From Candidatus Regiella insecticola LSR1 (GTDB lineage: Bacteria > Pseudomonadota > Gammaproteobacteria > Enterobacterales > Enterobacteriaceae): a stretch of 64,000 nucleotides of DNA. The notes beneath the pieces are model-generated. The model worked only from the letters and a program-made list of their open reading frames with translations, was not told the origin of the DNA and searched no databases. Shown piece by piece: positions 28,852 to 38,464 of the stretch. The DNA is taken from the NCBI RefSeq assembly GCF_000143625.1, contig NZ_GL379589.1:588273-652272 (forward strand), given 5' to 3'. Numbering within the stretch: position 1 is the stretch's first letter; every line of letters starts with the position of its first letter. The position numbers were made by a program, and so were the translations under genes.

Positions 28852-29780
28852 GCGAGAAAGAAAAACAGCACTGCGGCTTTGTTGCCATTGTTGGACGACC
28901 GAATGTGGGCAAATCCACTTTGCTCAACGCATTATTGGGACAAAAAGTTTCCATTACCTCACGTAAACCTCAAACTACGCGGCACCGTATTATGGGGATC
29001 CATACCGAAGGGGCTTATCAAACCATTTATATCGATACCCCAGGATTACATATTGAAGAAAAGCGTGCCATTAACCGCTTAATGAATCGAGCGGCAAGCA
29101 GCGCTATCGGCGATGTGGAGCTGATTATTTTTGTCGTTGAAGGAACGCATTGGATCGCCGATGATGAAATGGTAATGAACAAGCTGAGCCATGTGAACTG
29201 TCCAGTATTACTGGTCATCAATAAAATGGATAATGTCACCGATAAAGCGAAACTCTTACCGCATATTGATTTTCTGCGTAAAAAAATTAATTTTATTGGT
29301 ATTTTACCTGTTATCGCTGAAGTGTCAGAAAAAAAACAGCAGGTACAAGAGAGGAAGAATCTTGATACCATCGCCGATATTGTACGCAAACACATGCCAA
29401 AAGCTGAACATCATTTCCCTGAAGACTACATCACTGATCGTTCTCAACGTTTTATGGCATCAGAAATAATCCGTGAAAAACTCATGCGTTTTCTCGGCGA
29501 GGAGCTGCCTTACTCCGTTACGGTTGAAATTGAGCACTTTACCACCAATGAAAGACAAGGATACGATATCAACGGCCTTATTTTAGTAGAGCGTGAGGGG
29601 CAAAAAAAAATAGTTATCGGTGATAAAGGCGCGAAAATTAAAGAGATCGGGACTGAAGCCCGTAAAGAGATGGAGAAGATGTTTGCCTGTAAAGTACATT
29701 TAGAATTATGGGTAAAAGTCAAATCAGGCTGGGCGGACGATGAACGAGCGTTGCGTAGCCTGGGCTATGGCGACGATTAG
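28848..29780 (+). CDS. era: GTPase Era
   Basis: A 310-aa essential GTPase that binds the 3' end of 16S rRNA and assists 30S assembly. It has the G1 loop ([19 protein letters not shown]), switch and G3 (TQTTRHR-like [19 protein letters not shown]), G4 (VINKMDNV), and a C-terminal KH domain ([18 protein letters not shown]). The last codons are GGC GAC GAT, and the stop TAG is made by the first two bases of MITE C3. Without the MITE the stop would read TAA at the same place. recO, which normally follows era, is missing. Confidence 0.97.
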   Translation: MSEKEKQHCGFVAIVGRPNVGKSTLLNALLGQKVSITSRKPQTTRHRIMGIHTEGAYQTIYIDTPGLHIEEKRAINRLMNRAASSAIGDVELIIFVVEGTHWIADDEMVMNKLSHVNCPVLLVINKMDNVTDKAKLLPHIDFLRKKINFIGILPVIAEVSEKKQQVQERKNLDTIADIVRKHMPKAEHHFPEDYITDRSQRFMASEIIREKLMRFLGEELPYSVTVEIEHFTTNERQGYDINGLILVEREGQKKIVIGDKGAKIKEIGTEARKEMEKMFACKVHLELWVKVKSGWADDERALRSLGYGDD

Positions 29781-29931
29781 ACCTCCTCCGAAACCTACTG
29801 CGTGATACAGATCCTGCATTGCCCGGTGCGCGCAATCCTCATGTACTATTGTACACTCCGGTTGCTGTGCGCCGGACGCTGCGCCGGACGCCTTGACTCC
29901 GTATCACTCGCTACGGTTTCGAAAAAGGTCT
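29779..29931. mobile_element. Family C MITE, copy C3, supplying the era stop codon
   Basis: 153 bp with ends AGACCTCCTCCGAAACC and GGTTTCGAAAAAGGTCT, in the opposite orientation to C4, sharing the CATTGCCCGGTGCGCGCAAT and CTCATGTACT segments. The left flank is ATT. The right flank ATT is recovered once the adjoining family A copy is removed. Confidence 0.87.
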
Positions 29932-30057
29932 ATACCCTTCGCCTTTCAAGTTACGGCGGCGTTGGCTGCACACTCTCATCCCAGTCATGTACTACTTGTA
30001 CACTCCTGGGATTCGCTTGATTGCCGCCTTGCCGTAACTCGAAATTCATTGAGTATA
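29931..30057. repeat. Family A (ERIC-like) repeat, copy A6, inserted at the edge of MITE C3
   Basis: Starts TATACCCTTCGCC and ends with a decayed GAGTATA. It contains the ERIC core CATCCCAGTCATGTAC, here inverted. It sits in the TA at the right border of C3, where recO lies in other enterobacteria. Confidence 0.85.
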
Positions 30058-30093
30058 TTAAAGTAAAGCAATTTTTAAGCGTAAGGAGTGGTT

Positions 30094-30846
30094 ATGACTG
30101 ATCTACGGCTAGGCGTTAATATTGATCACATTGCGACATTACGTAATGCCCGTGGAACGAATTATCCTGATCCCATTTTCGCAGCTGGTATCGCCGAGCA
30201 GGCAGGAGCAGATGGCATTACCGTCCATTTACGTGAAGATCGACGCCATATTACGGATCCTGATGTCGAACTTTTACGCAAAACCATCAGCACCCGTATG
30301 AATCTGGAAATGGCAGTGACCAAAGAGATGATCGACAACGCCTGTCAATTAAAACCGCATTTTTGCTGCCTAGTGCCTGAAAATCGGCAGGAAATCACCA
30401 CTGAGGGCGGGCTGAATGTCGTGGATCAATTGGAAACCATCACAGCAGCGGTAGAAAGGTTGTCAGCGGTCGGCATTCAGGTCTCATTATTTATCGATGC
30501 GGATAATGATCAAATTGATGCGGCAGTTAAGACAGGTACCCCTTATATTGAAATTCACACCGGTGCCTATGCGGAGGCTGCTGAGCTGGATAGAGATAAC
30601 GAATTAGAGCGTATTACTAAAGCAGCACGCTATGCCACAGCACAGGGCTTAAAAGTTAATGCCGGCCATGGTTTACATTATCATAATGTAAAATCGATAG
30701 CGGCACTGCCAGAAATTCATGAGCTCAATATTGGCCATGCTATTATTAGCCGCGCAGTGATAACCGGGTTAGATGCTGCGATCAGAGACATGAAACAATT
30801 AATGAGAGAAGCGCGTCATTGCAGCACGGCGAACAGCCGTAGCTAA
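30094..30846 (+). CDS. pdxJ: Pyridoxine 5'-phosphate synthase
   Basis: A TIM-barrel enzyme that condenses 1-deoxyxylulose 5-phosphate with 3-amino-2-oxopropyl phosphate in vitamin B6 synthesis. The sequence [22 protein letters not shown], the [12 protein letters not shown] segment with catalytic residues, [19 protein letters not shown] and [14 protein letters not shown] match PdxJ throughout. I use the ATG at 30094, with TAAGGAG 6 bases upstream; a GTG at 30088 lies within that leader. The protein is 250 aa against 243 in E. coli. The extra C-terminal residues (about HCSTANSRS) and the stop codon come from the half repeat A7. Confidence 0.96.
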   Translation: MTDLRLGVNIDHIATLRNARGTNYPDPIFAAGIAEQAGADGITVHLREDRRHITDPDVELLRKTISTRMNLEMAVTKEMIDNACQLKPHFCCLVPENRQEITTEGGLNVVDQLETITAAVERLSAVGIQVSLFIDADNDQIDAAVKTGTPYIEIHTGAYAEAAELDRDNELERITKAARYATAQGLKVNAGHGLHYHNVKSIAALPEIHELNIGHAIISRAVITGLDAAIRDMKQLMREARHCSTANSRS

Positions 30847-30877
30847 CAAAGCCGCGACTTGAAAAGCGAAGAGTATA
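30821..30877. repeat. Half family A repeat, copy A7, overlapping the pdxJ 3' end
   Basis: About 57 bases match the right half of family A (GGCGAACAGCCGTAGCTAAC, then CGACTTGAAAAGCGAAGAG, TATA). It encodes the last residues and stop codon of pdxJ. Its purine-rich end lies immediately before the acpS start. Confidence 0.78.
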
Positions 30878-30878
30878 A

Positions 30879-31773
<895 letters not shown>

Positions 31774-31857
31774 AAAACGTTTTCAACCTAAACCAAAATT
31801 TTTTAATAATTTGCGACCGCTGTACCAAAAGCCACCAAATACAGCGGATCGTAAAAA

Positions 31858-32091
31858 TTAACTCGCCCTTGCGGTGGTCACCCAATCCGGTCGCTGCGAA
31901 GGCAGAAGAACCTCATCTCTTACCCCTAGGCTCTCCTTTTCTCCATCGAAAGCATTTATCGCATCCCGCATGCCCGCGCTATCAGCCGGCACTTTACTGA
32001 CTATTGCAGCAGGGCTCTCTGAGCTTAACAACGGAGTTAACTCAAATACGCCTTCAGCCTCGCCGTCAGGGTTATTGCCGGTAATTGTCAA
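31858..32091 (-). CDS. Small ORF after the protease gene, possibly its 3' remainder
   Basis: A 77-residue frame on the minus strand (it can start at a TTG at 32091), directly downstream of the C80 protease gene and beginning in the right arm of the large hairpin. Composition (DGEAEGVFELTPLLSSES, then INAFDGEKESLGVRDEVLLP) is like that of a protein and not like random AT-rich DNA, but I recognise no domain. It may be the tail of the toxin protein, cut off by the hairpin. Confidence 0.35.
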   Translation of the reverse strand: MTITGNNPDGEAEGVFELTPLLSSESPAAIVSKVPADSAGMRDAINAFDGEKESLGVRDEVLLPSQRPDWVTTARAS

Positions 32092-32147
32092 TGTAGTTGT
32101 CGCCTAGGATTTTACATCCTGGGCGACAACTACATTGACAATTACCG
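32079..32147. repeat. Large hairpin at the 3' end of the C80 protease gene
   Basis: Two 32-base arms pair with only one mismatch (G-T) around a 5-base loop (TTTAC). The arms include GGTAATTGTCAATGTAGTTG and its complement. The stop codon of the protease gene lies inside one arm. There is no T-run, so it is not a standard terminator. It looks like a snap-back duplication or a deeply trimmed transposon. Confidence 0.9.
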
Positions 32148-33275
32148 CCTTTCCTTCGCCCTGTCCACGCCTTTAATCAAGTTTTTATCCGATGAAATGA
32201 TAGCTTGACGGTCTTGTACGGTTTCAACAACTTGATGCAACGTCGATTCTTGTGACGCTAATGGAGAGTTTTTTGAGGCCGGCCGCTGTTGCCGATTCTG
32301 TGGTAAATAGCGCGTACCTGTTTCATCCCGCCGTAAACTGACCCGCACGTTACGGGCAGAGACATCTCCCCTCTCCGGCGTCATCGAGGGATAACGGCGA
32401 CGACCTCTGCCCTGTTCGCTGACTGCCCTACTGATGCCGATTTCAGTGGCATAGCCGACGATTTCGCCTGGGTGCATGCCTCGCTTAAGCAGCTCGGGAG
32501 CCATCTTAAATAAAAAGCCATCGGTTTTTTCATCATTAACCAAGGCACAGCCAATTAATAATAATTTATCAATATTTTCAGGGACAGCATGGGGAAATTG
32601 CGTTCTTAATTCCTGATGAATCTGCTGGGTCACCGCCGCTAATTCCGGAGCACTGTAACCCGCCAGCGTGGTATTATCATGCGCATCATGCTCACCTCCC
32701 CGTCCGTGACCGACAAAAAACAGGCTCAACGCGCCTGCTAATGCCGCCGGCTCCCCATACACTAAACGCAAATTGCCTTGCTTATCGCGCTGATAAATCA
32801 CCGCCTCGTTGGGGTGCTTACCCGCTAGATCCGACGCTGCACGCAAGCTGATATCATCATTTTCCAGCTGAATAATGACACGGCTCTTTCTCTCACCGCC
32901 TACCACTGTCTGTTGTGGATTAACAGTCGGCTTTGCCCAGTCAGCCACATTATCGCGCTCAACCTGTCCGGGAGCACTCAGCAAGCCACTCACGACAACA
33001 GAAGATGCAGGCACAGGATAATGTGCGCCTGCTTGCTGATGATGATTTCCGAGATTTTCACTGATCAGATCTGAGGGGGTAAGAGAAGGCGATAACTCAA
33101 TAAAATCGTACATCTTCACCGTACTTCCCGTACGATTCATGACTATAGGTACCGCATAATCAATGGTAATTTGTGAGGAAGTCTGATGCTCTCGATCAAT
33201 AATCTGACTGAGTTCAACTTCGGATATATAACTACGTATTAACACCGGGTGAGCATTAATAAAGTGACTGATCAT
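32142..33275 (-). pseudogene. C80-type cysteine protease domain (MARTX/TcdA CPD-like) part of a broken toxin
   Basis: A 377-aa frame. Residues about 135-310 match the InsP6-activated autoprocessing protease of MARTX and large clostridial toxins: RVIIQLENDD, ASDLAGKHPNEAVIYQRD, GNLRLVYGEPAALAGALSLF, then the catalytic His in VGHGRGG, the TLAGYSAPELA stretch, and the catalytic Cys in LLIGCALVNDEKTDGF. His and Cys are both present. In known toxins this domain cuts the polypeptide to free effector domains upstream. Upstream in the same phase, after one TAA, runs the 103-aa ORF, so the frame was probably continuous. The N-terminal 130 residues and the C-terminal 65 are not recognised. An independent gene starting at the ATG at 33275 cannot be excluded. 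Confidence 0.75.
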
Positions 33276-33329
33276 GCTCTTGGTTTCAGGCCATGATTGG
33301 CCATTCCATTGTGTTCCTTGAAGCGAAAT

Positions 33330-33641
33330 TTATTTTTTTCCTACAAAAAGCAGACGAACTTTCTTCTGACCCGGCAACATTTGCATTTCGTGGTTAGCTA
33401 TTTTCTGTGCAAGTGTTGCATTCTCTCCGCCAAGCCGATTCCCATTAGTTGAATAAAGATTGCCATTAATATCAACCAAGGTTCTGTATCTACTGTCTTC
33501 ACTTAACCATCGACAGGCCATACGCATTTCTTCATGGTTATTCGGATTAACTACCGCTATTTGATGAGCAAAGTTAGCACCACTAAAACGACGCTCGTTA
33601 GAATAATAATAGTTACGGATATTGCGTGTCGCTCCTGGCAT
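33330..33641 (-). pseudogene. Middle section of the broken toxin (103-aa ORF)
   Basis: A 103-aa frame (GATRNIRNYYYSNERRFSGA, then CRWLSEDSRYRTLVDINGNL and the end KKVRLLFVGKK). Its stop TAA is in the same phase as the protease frame, which is open from that stop onward (ISLQGTQWNGQSWPETKS before the protease ATG). Its own phase is open upstream of the ATG back past the end of the ADP-ribosyltransferase frame (GLTVLDINEIT). So it most likely links the two parts, with one frameshift before it and one nonsense codon after it. No domain is recognised, and no Shine-Dalgarno precedes the ATG. Confidence 0.6.
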
Positions 33642-33667
33642 AGTTATTTCGTTAATATCTAATACAG

Positions 33668-34843
33668 TTAACCCTTTCCTCTGAGCCTTGTAAATATGCC
33701 ATCGTATATATCTGAGTTTGCGCCTGCAAAAGTGCGCTCACTCAGATCACGCAGCTCGTTGTCAAAATCATCATGTTGCGCGATGTCACTCACCCTGACG
33801 GCGCGTTGCCCATCACTGCTAACTAACCAAATACGATCAAATGAAATACCCTCCAGAGGAACAGAAACATGTATTTCCCCGGCAACGACTAGGTCGTTTG
33901 TAACGGTATTATTTGGATTGAGTAGCATATTATCTGCTACCGGTATGGCTTCAAGGCCGCGTGTATCGAGTAAGTAAACGAAACCATCTCTTTGTCGTTG
34001 ACGCAAAGGTTCACTTCTCTCATCATCCGAATCGTCTGAATCAACAAATGAATAATATTCTTCATCATCCTGGTAACCATAGTGAAATTGGCTTGCACCG
34101 CCTGGGTTTATGCGGCCATACTGAAAAGCATCTTGATAGACGCTGCTGGTATATAATGTGTTACCGCTGGTATGCTGGGTATAAAAATTGTCACCAAATC
34201 CAAGCATGTATTTATCTTGGCTGAGTTCATAGGGGGTGCGGTGATCACCACGAAATACGCCACGGATATCGGTTCTAAAAAGCGCGCCCATAGCATTGCG
34301 TTGATAACCCCGACTTTGGGTAAAAGACCGCAAGAATGCACGGTCAAAAGAATCAATCAGCGTGTCACTACTAGAAAAATTACTCATAGAAAGATCCGGA
34401 TACTTTATCAACTTAGCCAGCATAGCATTAGAAAGCTGTCTGATATGCTCGAATATATGGAGATTATTGGGATCTATCGACGTCCGTCGATGCTCCTCCG
34501 CCCAGGGTGGGATGCGGCCAGTACTCATCAATTCAGCCCTGAACCTCTGTCGTAATTCACCCCCCATATTAAAGCTGCGCCACAATGTCATCGCATCCTG
34601 ATCGGGATGTAATGCCTGCAATATTTCTAGCGCGCGTTTTTCTTCTTTTTCAAGCCCCAAATATCCAGGCTGATAATAACGTTCTTGATTGTTCTCATGC
34701 AGAGGCTGAACCTCGGGTATTACTATTGGTACGTCCATAACGCGCCAGCCGGCAATAGAATGGTAGCCAGCCGCATCTTTTTTACCAGGCTCAATTAAAG
34801 ATAAACTCATACCCGCACCCGATTGTTCAACAGCTTGTAACAT
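33668..34843 (-). pseudogene. Predicted ADP-ribosyltransferase region of a broken toxin
   Basis: A 391-aa frame, cut at its 5' end by IS copy 2. Residues about 195-340 carry a plausible R-S-E set of cholera-toxin-type ADP-ribosyltransferases: Arg in ALFRTDIRG, the Ser-Thr-Ser-like YTSSVYQDAFQYG, a YLLDTRGLEA segment, and the Glu strand AGEIHVSVPLEGISFDRIWL. The order and spacing fit, but this is motif recognition only. The N-terminal 190 residues (LGLEKEEKRALEILQALHPD, TLWRSFNMGGELRQRFRAEL) are unassigned. An Asp/Glu-rich loop lies near residue 270. The frame ends LRGKG-stop. A one-base change in the AAA run at about 33674-33678 would join it to the next frame. Transferred modification toxins of this kind act in host cells. 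Confidence 0.6.
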
Positions 34844-34848
34844 AGATT

Positions 34849-35760
34849 AGACCTCTTCGGAAACTAGCATTCATATAAGAATTTTGGTAAAACACTCCTG
34901 AACAAGGAGCCGCCATGAAATATGAAGTAATAAAAGTACTGGAAGAGGAAAAATTTCGTCGCTTAACGGGTGTTAAACGCAGTACATTTGAAAAGATGAT
35001 AAAGATATTGAATGAAGCAGATAAGAGTAAGCAAGGGAAAGGAGGTCGGAAACCCAAGCGGGGTTTAGAAGAGCGCTTATTAATGGCACTGGAGTATATA
35101 CGAGAATATCGCACTTATTTTCATGTCAGCCAAAGCTATGGCGTGAGTGAGAGCACATGCTATGAAACGATTAAATGGATAGAGAATACGCTAATAAAGC
35201 ATCCTGATTTTGCCCTACCTGGACGCAAAGCTGTATTAAAAAGGGATAGGGAGTATGAGCTGGTTCTTATTGATGCCACAGAAACGCCGATTGAACGTCC
35301 CCAAAAAAACAAAAGCCGTTTTACTCAGGAAAAAAGAAACGACACACCTTAAAAACACAAGTGCTCGTTGATAAAAAAAGTAAAGCAGTCATCTGTACAA
35401 GCTTTACGAATGGGAGGCGCCATGATTTTAGGTTGTTTAAGGAGTCTGGTGTGCGAATACATCCTGACATCAAAACAGTTACCGATACAGGTTACCAAGG
35501 GCTTGGCAAGATTCATTCAAACTCGGCGTTGCCTAAGAAAAAGACAAAGAAAAATCCCTTAACAAAAGAAGATAAACGCAACAATCGTGCGTTATCAAGC
35601 CAGCGTGTATTAAACGAACATGTCATTGGTATGATTAAAAGATTTAAAATTGTATCAGACCGTTATCGAAACAGGCGAAAACGTTTTGGATTAAGATTTA
35701 ATCTGATTGCTGCAATTTATAATATGGAAATTAGATAAATGATAGTTTCCGAAGAGGTCT
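34849..35760 (+). mobile_element. IS5-family insertion sequence, copy 2
   Basis: A 912-bp copy of the element at 8-919, flanked by ATT on both sides. Removing the element and one ATT joins the minus-strand frames on its two sides (52-aa fragment and ADP-ribosyltransferase frame) without a stop, so the insertion interrupted one gene. Confidence 0.95.
34915..35738 (+). CDS. IS5-type transposase of copy 2 (two phases, -1 shift)
   Basis: The protein sequences of both phases are the same as in copy 1, including the A AAA AAC slippery site (35304-35310) and the DDE regions. The element therefore transposed recently. Its orientation is opposite to the interrupted toxin gene. Confidence 0.88.
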
Positions 35761-35917
35761 ATTGATAATCACTGAATCTATTTTCTAGCGGATAATGAAA
35801 TTGATCGAGAAAGGCTCTAGCCACCTCAGAAGAATAATAAGGGTCAATATTTTTAACCCTCTGGATTAATGTGTTTTGTTCTGTTACAGAAAGAGATGCT
35901 ATACCGTAGCCGGGCAT
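35759..35917 (-). pseudogene. N-terminal fragment of the toxin gene, cut off by IS copy 2
   Basis: A 52-residue frame from an ATG at 35917 with AAGGA 9-13 bases upstream (MPGYGIASLSVTEQNTLI, then RVKNIDPYYSSEVARAFLD, ending NRFSDYQ). The stop TAG comes from the IS end. After virtual removal of the IS and one ATT copy, the frame continues SMLQAVEQSGAG into the ADP-ribosyltransferase frame. There is no signal peptide, so export would need another route (for example a type III or T6-type signal). It places the true start of the toxin gene at 35917 and its promoter within 35918-35982. Confidence 0.85.
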
Positions 35918-35982
35918 AATAACTGTCCTTAATAATATAATGAATATTTTGGTTTATTTTATGAAATAAATATTTCAATACT

Positions 35983-36108
35983 TATACCCAATGAATTTCG
36001 AGTTACGGCAAGGCGGCAAGGGCGACCGACCGATGAGCGTAGACATACTACGTGATTCGGCGAGCACCCGCAGACAACAAAGCCGTAACTTGAAAGGCGA
36101 AGGGTATA
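35983..36108. repeat. Family A (ERIC-like) repeat, copy A8
   Basis: 126 bp, TATACCCAATGAATTTCG to GCGAAGGGTATA, between the toxin locus and rlmKL, about 40 bases upstream of the rlmKL start. Confidence 0.9.
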
Positions 36109-36148
36109 TGAACGGAAAATTTCGCGCAACGGTCAAACGAGAATTTAT

Positions 36149-38464
36149 ATGGATCCATTATTGCCCTCGATTTCCAATAAAAAGGGCCTCAATAAATTAT
36201 TTGCCAGTACTGCGCAAGGGTTAGAAGAACTATTAAAAAATGAACTACAAGACTTAGGGGCTGACAACAGTAAAGTCGTTCAGGGCGGCGTCTATTTTCA
36301 GGCTGATGATCGCCTGTTGTATCGAACTTTACTGTGGAGTCGCTTGGCATCACGCATTTTTTTACCCCTTAATGAATTTCAGGTTAATGATGATCAGGAT
36401 CTTTATCTTGGCGCGCAGGCTATCGATTGGCCGGCTATTTTTACTGTCGATAAAACCTTTGTTGTCCACTTCACCGGGGTTAATCATGCCATTCAGAACA
36501 GTCAATATGGCGCATTAAAGGTCAAAGACGCTATCGTTGATCGTTTTATCAGCAAAGTAAAACAACGTCCATCGGTAACGAAACAACAGCCAGACATTAG
36601 TATTCATGTTTTTCTACGGCGTGATATACCCACAGCCCTTGAAGTTGCCGCTAGGCGGCCAGAGTGTGAGACCGATGAGCGTAGACAACTACGTGATTCG
36701 GCGAACACTCGCAGCCAACAACGCGGCGGCTTCAAAGGCGAAGGGTATAAAGTTGTCATATCGCTTGATCTGAGCGGTAACAGCCTGCATCAACGAGGGT
36801 ACCGAGACAGTTCGGGAGGGCAGGCACCACTCAAAGAAAATTTGGCCGCAGCAATTATTCTTCGCGCCGGTTGGCAAAAAGGCACACCGCTGATTGATCC
36901 TATGTGTGGCTCAGGCACACTGTTGATTGAAGCCGCAATGATGGCGACAGATCACGCACCGGGTTTACATCGTCAACAGTGGGGATTTAGCGCCTGGCGT
37001 GATTTTAATCACAGCTTGTGGAGCGAACTGATGAGTGAGGCGCAAGCGCGGGCAAGCAAAGGATTGAAAACTACCCCGGCTTATTTTTTTGGAGCGGATG
37101 CCGATCCCCAGACGATCAAAATCGCGCGCGCCAATGCGGAAAGAGCCGGAGTAGCTAGCTTGATCCGCTTTCAGCCACAGGATCTCAGTCAATTGGCGAA
37201 TCCTTGGCCAACCGCCCCTGCCGGCTGCGTTATCAGCAACCCTCCCTATGGGGAACGCCTGGAGAGCGAGCCGGTATTGATTGCCCTGTACAATTTATTG
37301 GGACGGATCATGAAAACCGCCTTTGCCGGTTGGCGTCTCTCTTTATTTAGTGCGTCGCCAACATTAATCAATTGCGTGCAACTGCGTGCCGAACGAGAAT
37401 TTAAAGCCAAAAATGGTGCGCTGGATTGCATACAAAAAAATTATCAATTATCCGCTTATTCAGAACAGGCAGGACAGAAAGAAACCCTTCACCTGGCCAA
37501 AGATTTTGCCAACCGCTTAGGTAAAAATAAACATAAATTGGATAAATGGGCACAGCAGCAAGGAATTGAATGCTATCGTTTATACGATGCCGATTTACCT
37601 GAATACAATGTCGCCATTGATCGTTATGGCAGTAAAATTGTGCTACAAGAATATGCTGCGCCAAAAACCATTGATGCCAAGAAAGCCCGTCAACGCTTGT
37701 TTGACGCCATTCATGCGACGCTGCAAGTATTGGCGATCCCTGCCAATCAACTGGTGATCAAAACCCGTGAACGGCAAAAAGGAAAAAATCAATACCAGAA
37801 ATTAGCCCAACGGGACGAATTTTTTTTGGTGCAAGAATATAACGCTAAATTATGGGTTAATCTGACCGATTATCTCGACACTGGATTGTTTCTTGATCAT
37901 CGTATTACCCGCCAAATGCTGGGGAAAATGAGTCAGGGAAAAGATTTCCTCAATTTGTTTGCCTATACCGGGGCAGCGAGTGTTCATGCAGGGCTCGGTG
38001 GGGCGAAGAGTACCACCACGGTAGATATGTCCCACACTTATTTAGCCTGGGCTGAGAAAAATTTGCGCACAAATGGATTAACCGGCCGCCAGCACCGTTT
38101 AATTCAAGCCGATTGCTTCGCGTGGTTAGATCAGCGTCTGGATCACCCTACAGCGCAATTTGATGTCATTTTTATTGATCCGCCGACTTTTTCTAATTCC
38201 AAACGTATGGCCAATACCTTTGATGTACAGCGTGATCACTTACCATTAATGAAAGCCATTAAACCCTTATTGCGCCGTAACGGCACGATGATCTTTTCTA
38301 ATAATAGGCACGGCTTTAAAATCGATGTCGACGGCATAACCGCCCTGGGGCTAACCATCAAAGAAATCACGGCAAAAACACAATCACCCGACTTTGCTCG
38401 CCATCGTCAAATACATCACTGTTGGTTGATAACCCACACCGGTGAGGAAAAATTATGTCATTAA
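36149..38464 (+). CDS. rlmL: 23S rRNA methyltransferase RlmKL with in-frame repeat insertion
   Basis: A 771-aa two-domain enzyme (E. coli 702) that makes m2G2445 and m7G2069 of 23S rRNA. The N-terminal THUMP region ([21 protein letters not shown], then [15 protein letters not shown]), the first methyltransferase ([30 protein letters not shown]) and the second ([32 protein letters not shown]) are intact. Between FLRRD and [18 protein letters not shown], where E. coli has a short turn, about 41 residues are encoded by the family A repeat at 36625-36749 (containing LEVAARRP and [12 protein letters not shown]). The insertion lies in a loop of the THUMP domain and leaves catalytic motifs unchanged. 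Start at 36149 gives a 13-residue extension relative to E. coli. Overlaps uup by 10 bases. Confidence 0.95.
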   Translation: MDPLLPSISNKKGLNKLFASTAQGLEELLKNELQDLGADNSKVVQGGVYFQADDRLLYRTLLWSRLASRIFLPLNEFQVNDDQDLYLGAQAIDWPAIFTVDKTFVVHFTGVNHAIQNSQYGALKVKDAIVDRFISKVKQRPSVTKQQPDISIHVFLRRDIPTALEVAARRPECETDERRQLRDSANTRSQQRGGFKGEGYKVVISLDLSGNSLHQRGYRDSSGGQAPLKENLAAAIILRAGWQKGTPLIDPMCGSGTLLIEAAMMATDHAPGLHRQQWGFSAWRDFNHSLWSELMSEAQARASKGLKTTPAYFFGADADPQTIKIARANAERAGVASLIRFQPQDLSQLANPWPTAPAGCVISNPPYGERLESEPVLIALYNLLGRIMKTAFAGWRLSLFSASPTLINCVQLRAEREFKAKNGALDCIQKNYQLSAYSEQAGQKETLHLAKDFANRLGKNKHKLDKWAQQQGIECYRLYDADLPEYNVAIDRYGSKIVLQEYAAPKTIDAKKARQRLFDAIHATLQVLAIPANQLVIKTRERQKGKNQYQKLAQRDEFFLVQEYNAKLWVNLTDYLDTGLFLDHRITRQMLGKMSQGKDFLNLFAYTGAASVHAGLGGAKSTTTVDMSHTYLAWAEKNLRTNGLTGRQHRLIQADCFAWLDQRLDHPTAQFDVIFIDPPTFSNSKRMANTFDVQRDHLPLMKAIKPLLRRNGTMIFSNNRHGFKIDVDGITALGLTIKEITAKTQSPDFARHRQIHHCWLITHTGEEKLCH
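36625..36749. repeat. Family A (ERIC-like) repeat inside rlmKL, copy A9
   Basis: 125 bp, exactly the length of the copy in the lafZ-like gene, from TATACCCACAGCCCTTGAAG to GCGAAGGGTATA. With a TA target duplication the net gain is 123 bp (41 codons), and there is no stop in the frame used. Confidence 0.95.

Noticed and set aside
31874..32107. Plus-strand ORF opposite the 77-aa frame
   Set aside because: It overlaps fully with the minus-strand frame and runs into the hairpin. No start signal and no recognisable sequence.
34172..34555. Plus-strand ORF of 127 codons inside the ADP-ribosyltransferase region
   Set aside because: The minus-strand frame has the protein-like composition and motifs. 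The plus-strand one is a shadow.
35991..36224. 77-codon ORF running through repeat A8 into the rlmKL 5' region
   Set aside because: It is mostly the translation of an ERIC-like repeat, with no ribosome-binding site and no similarity to a gene. Family A copies are often open in one or more phases.
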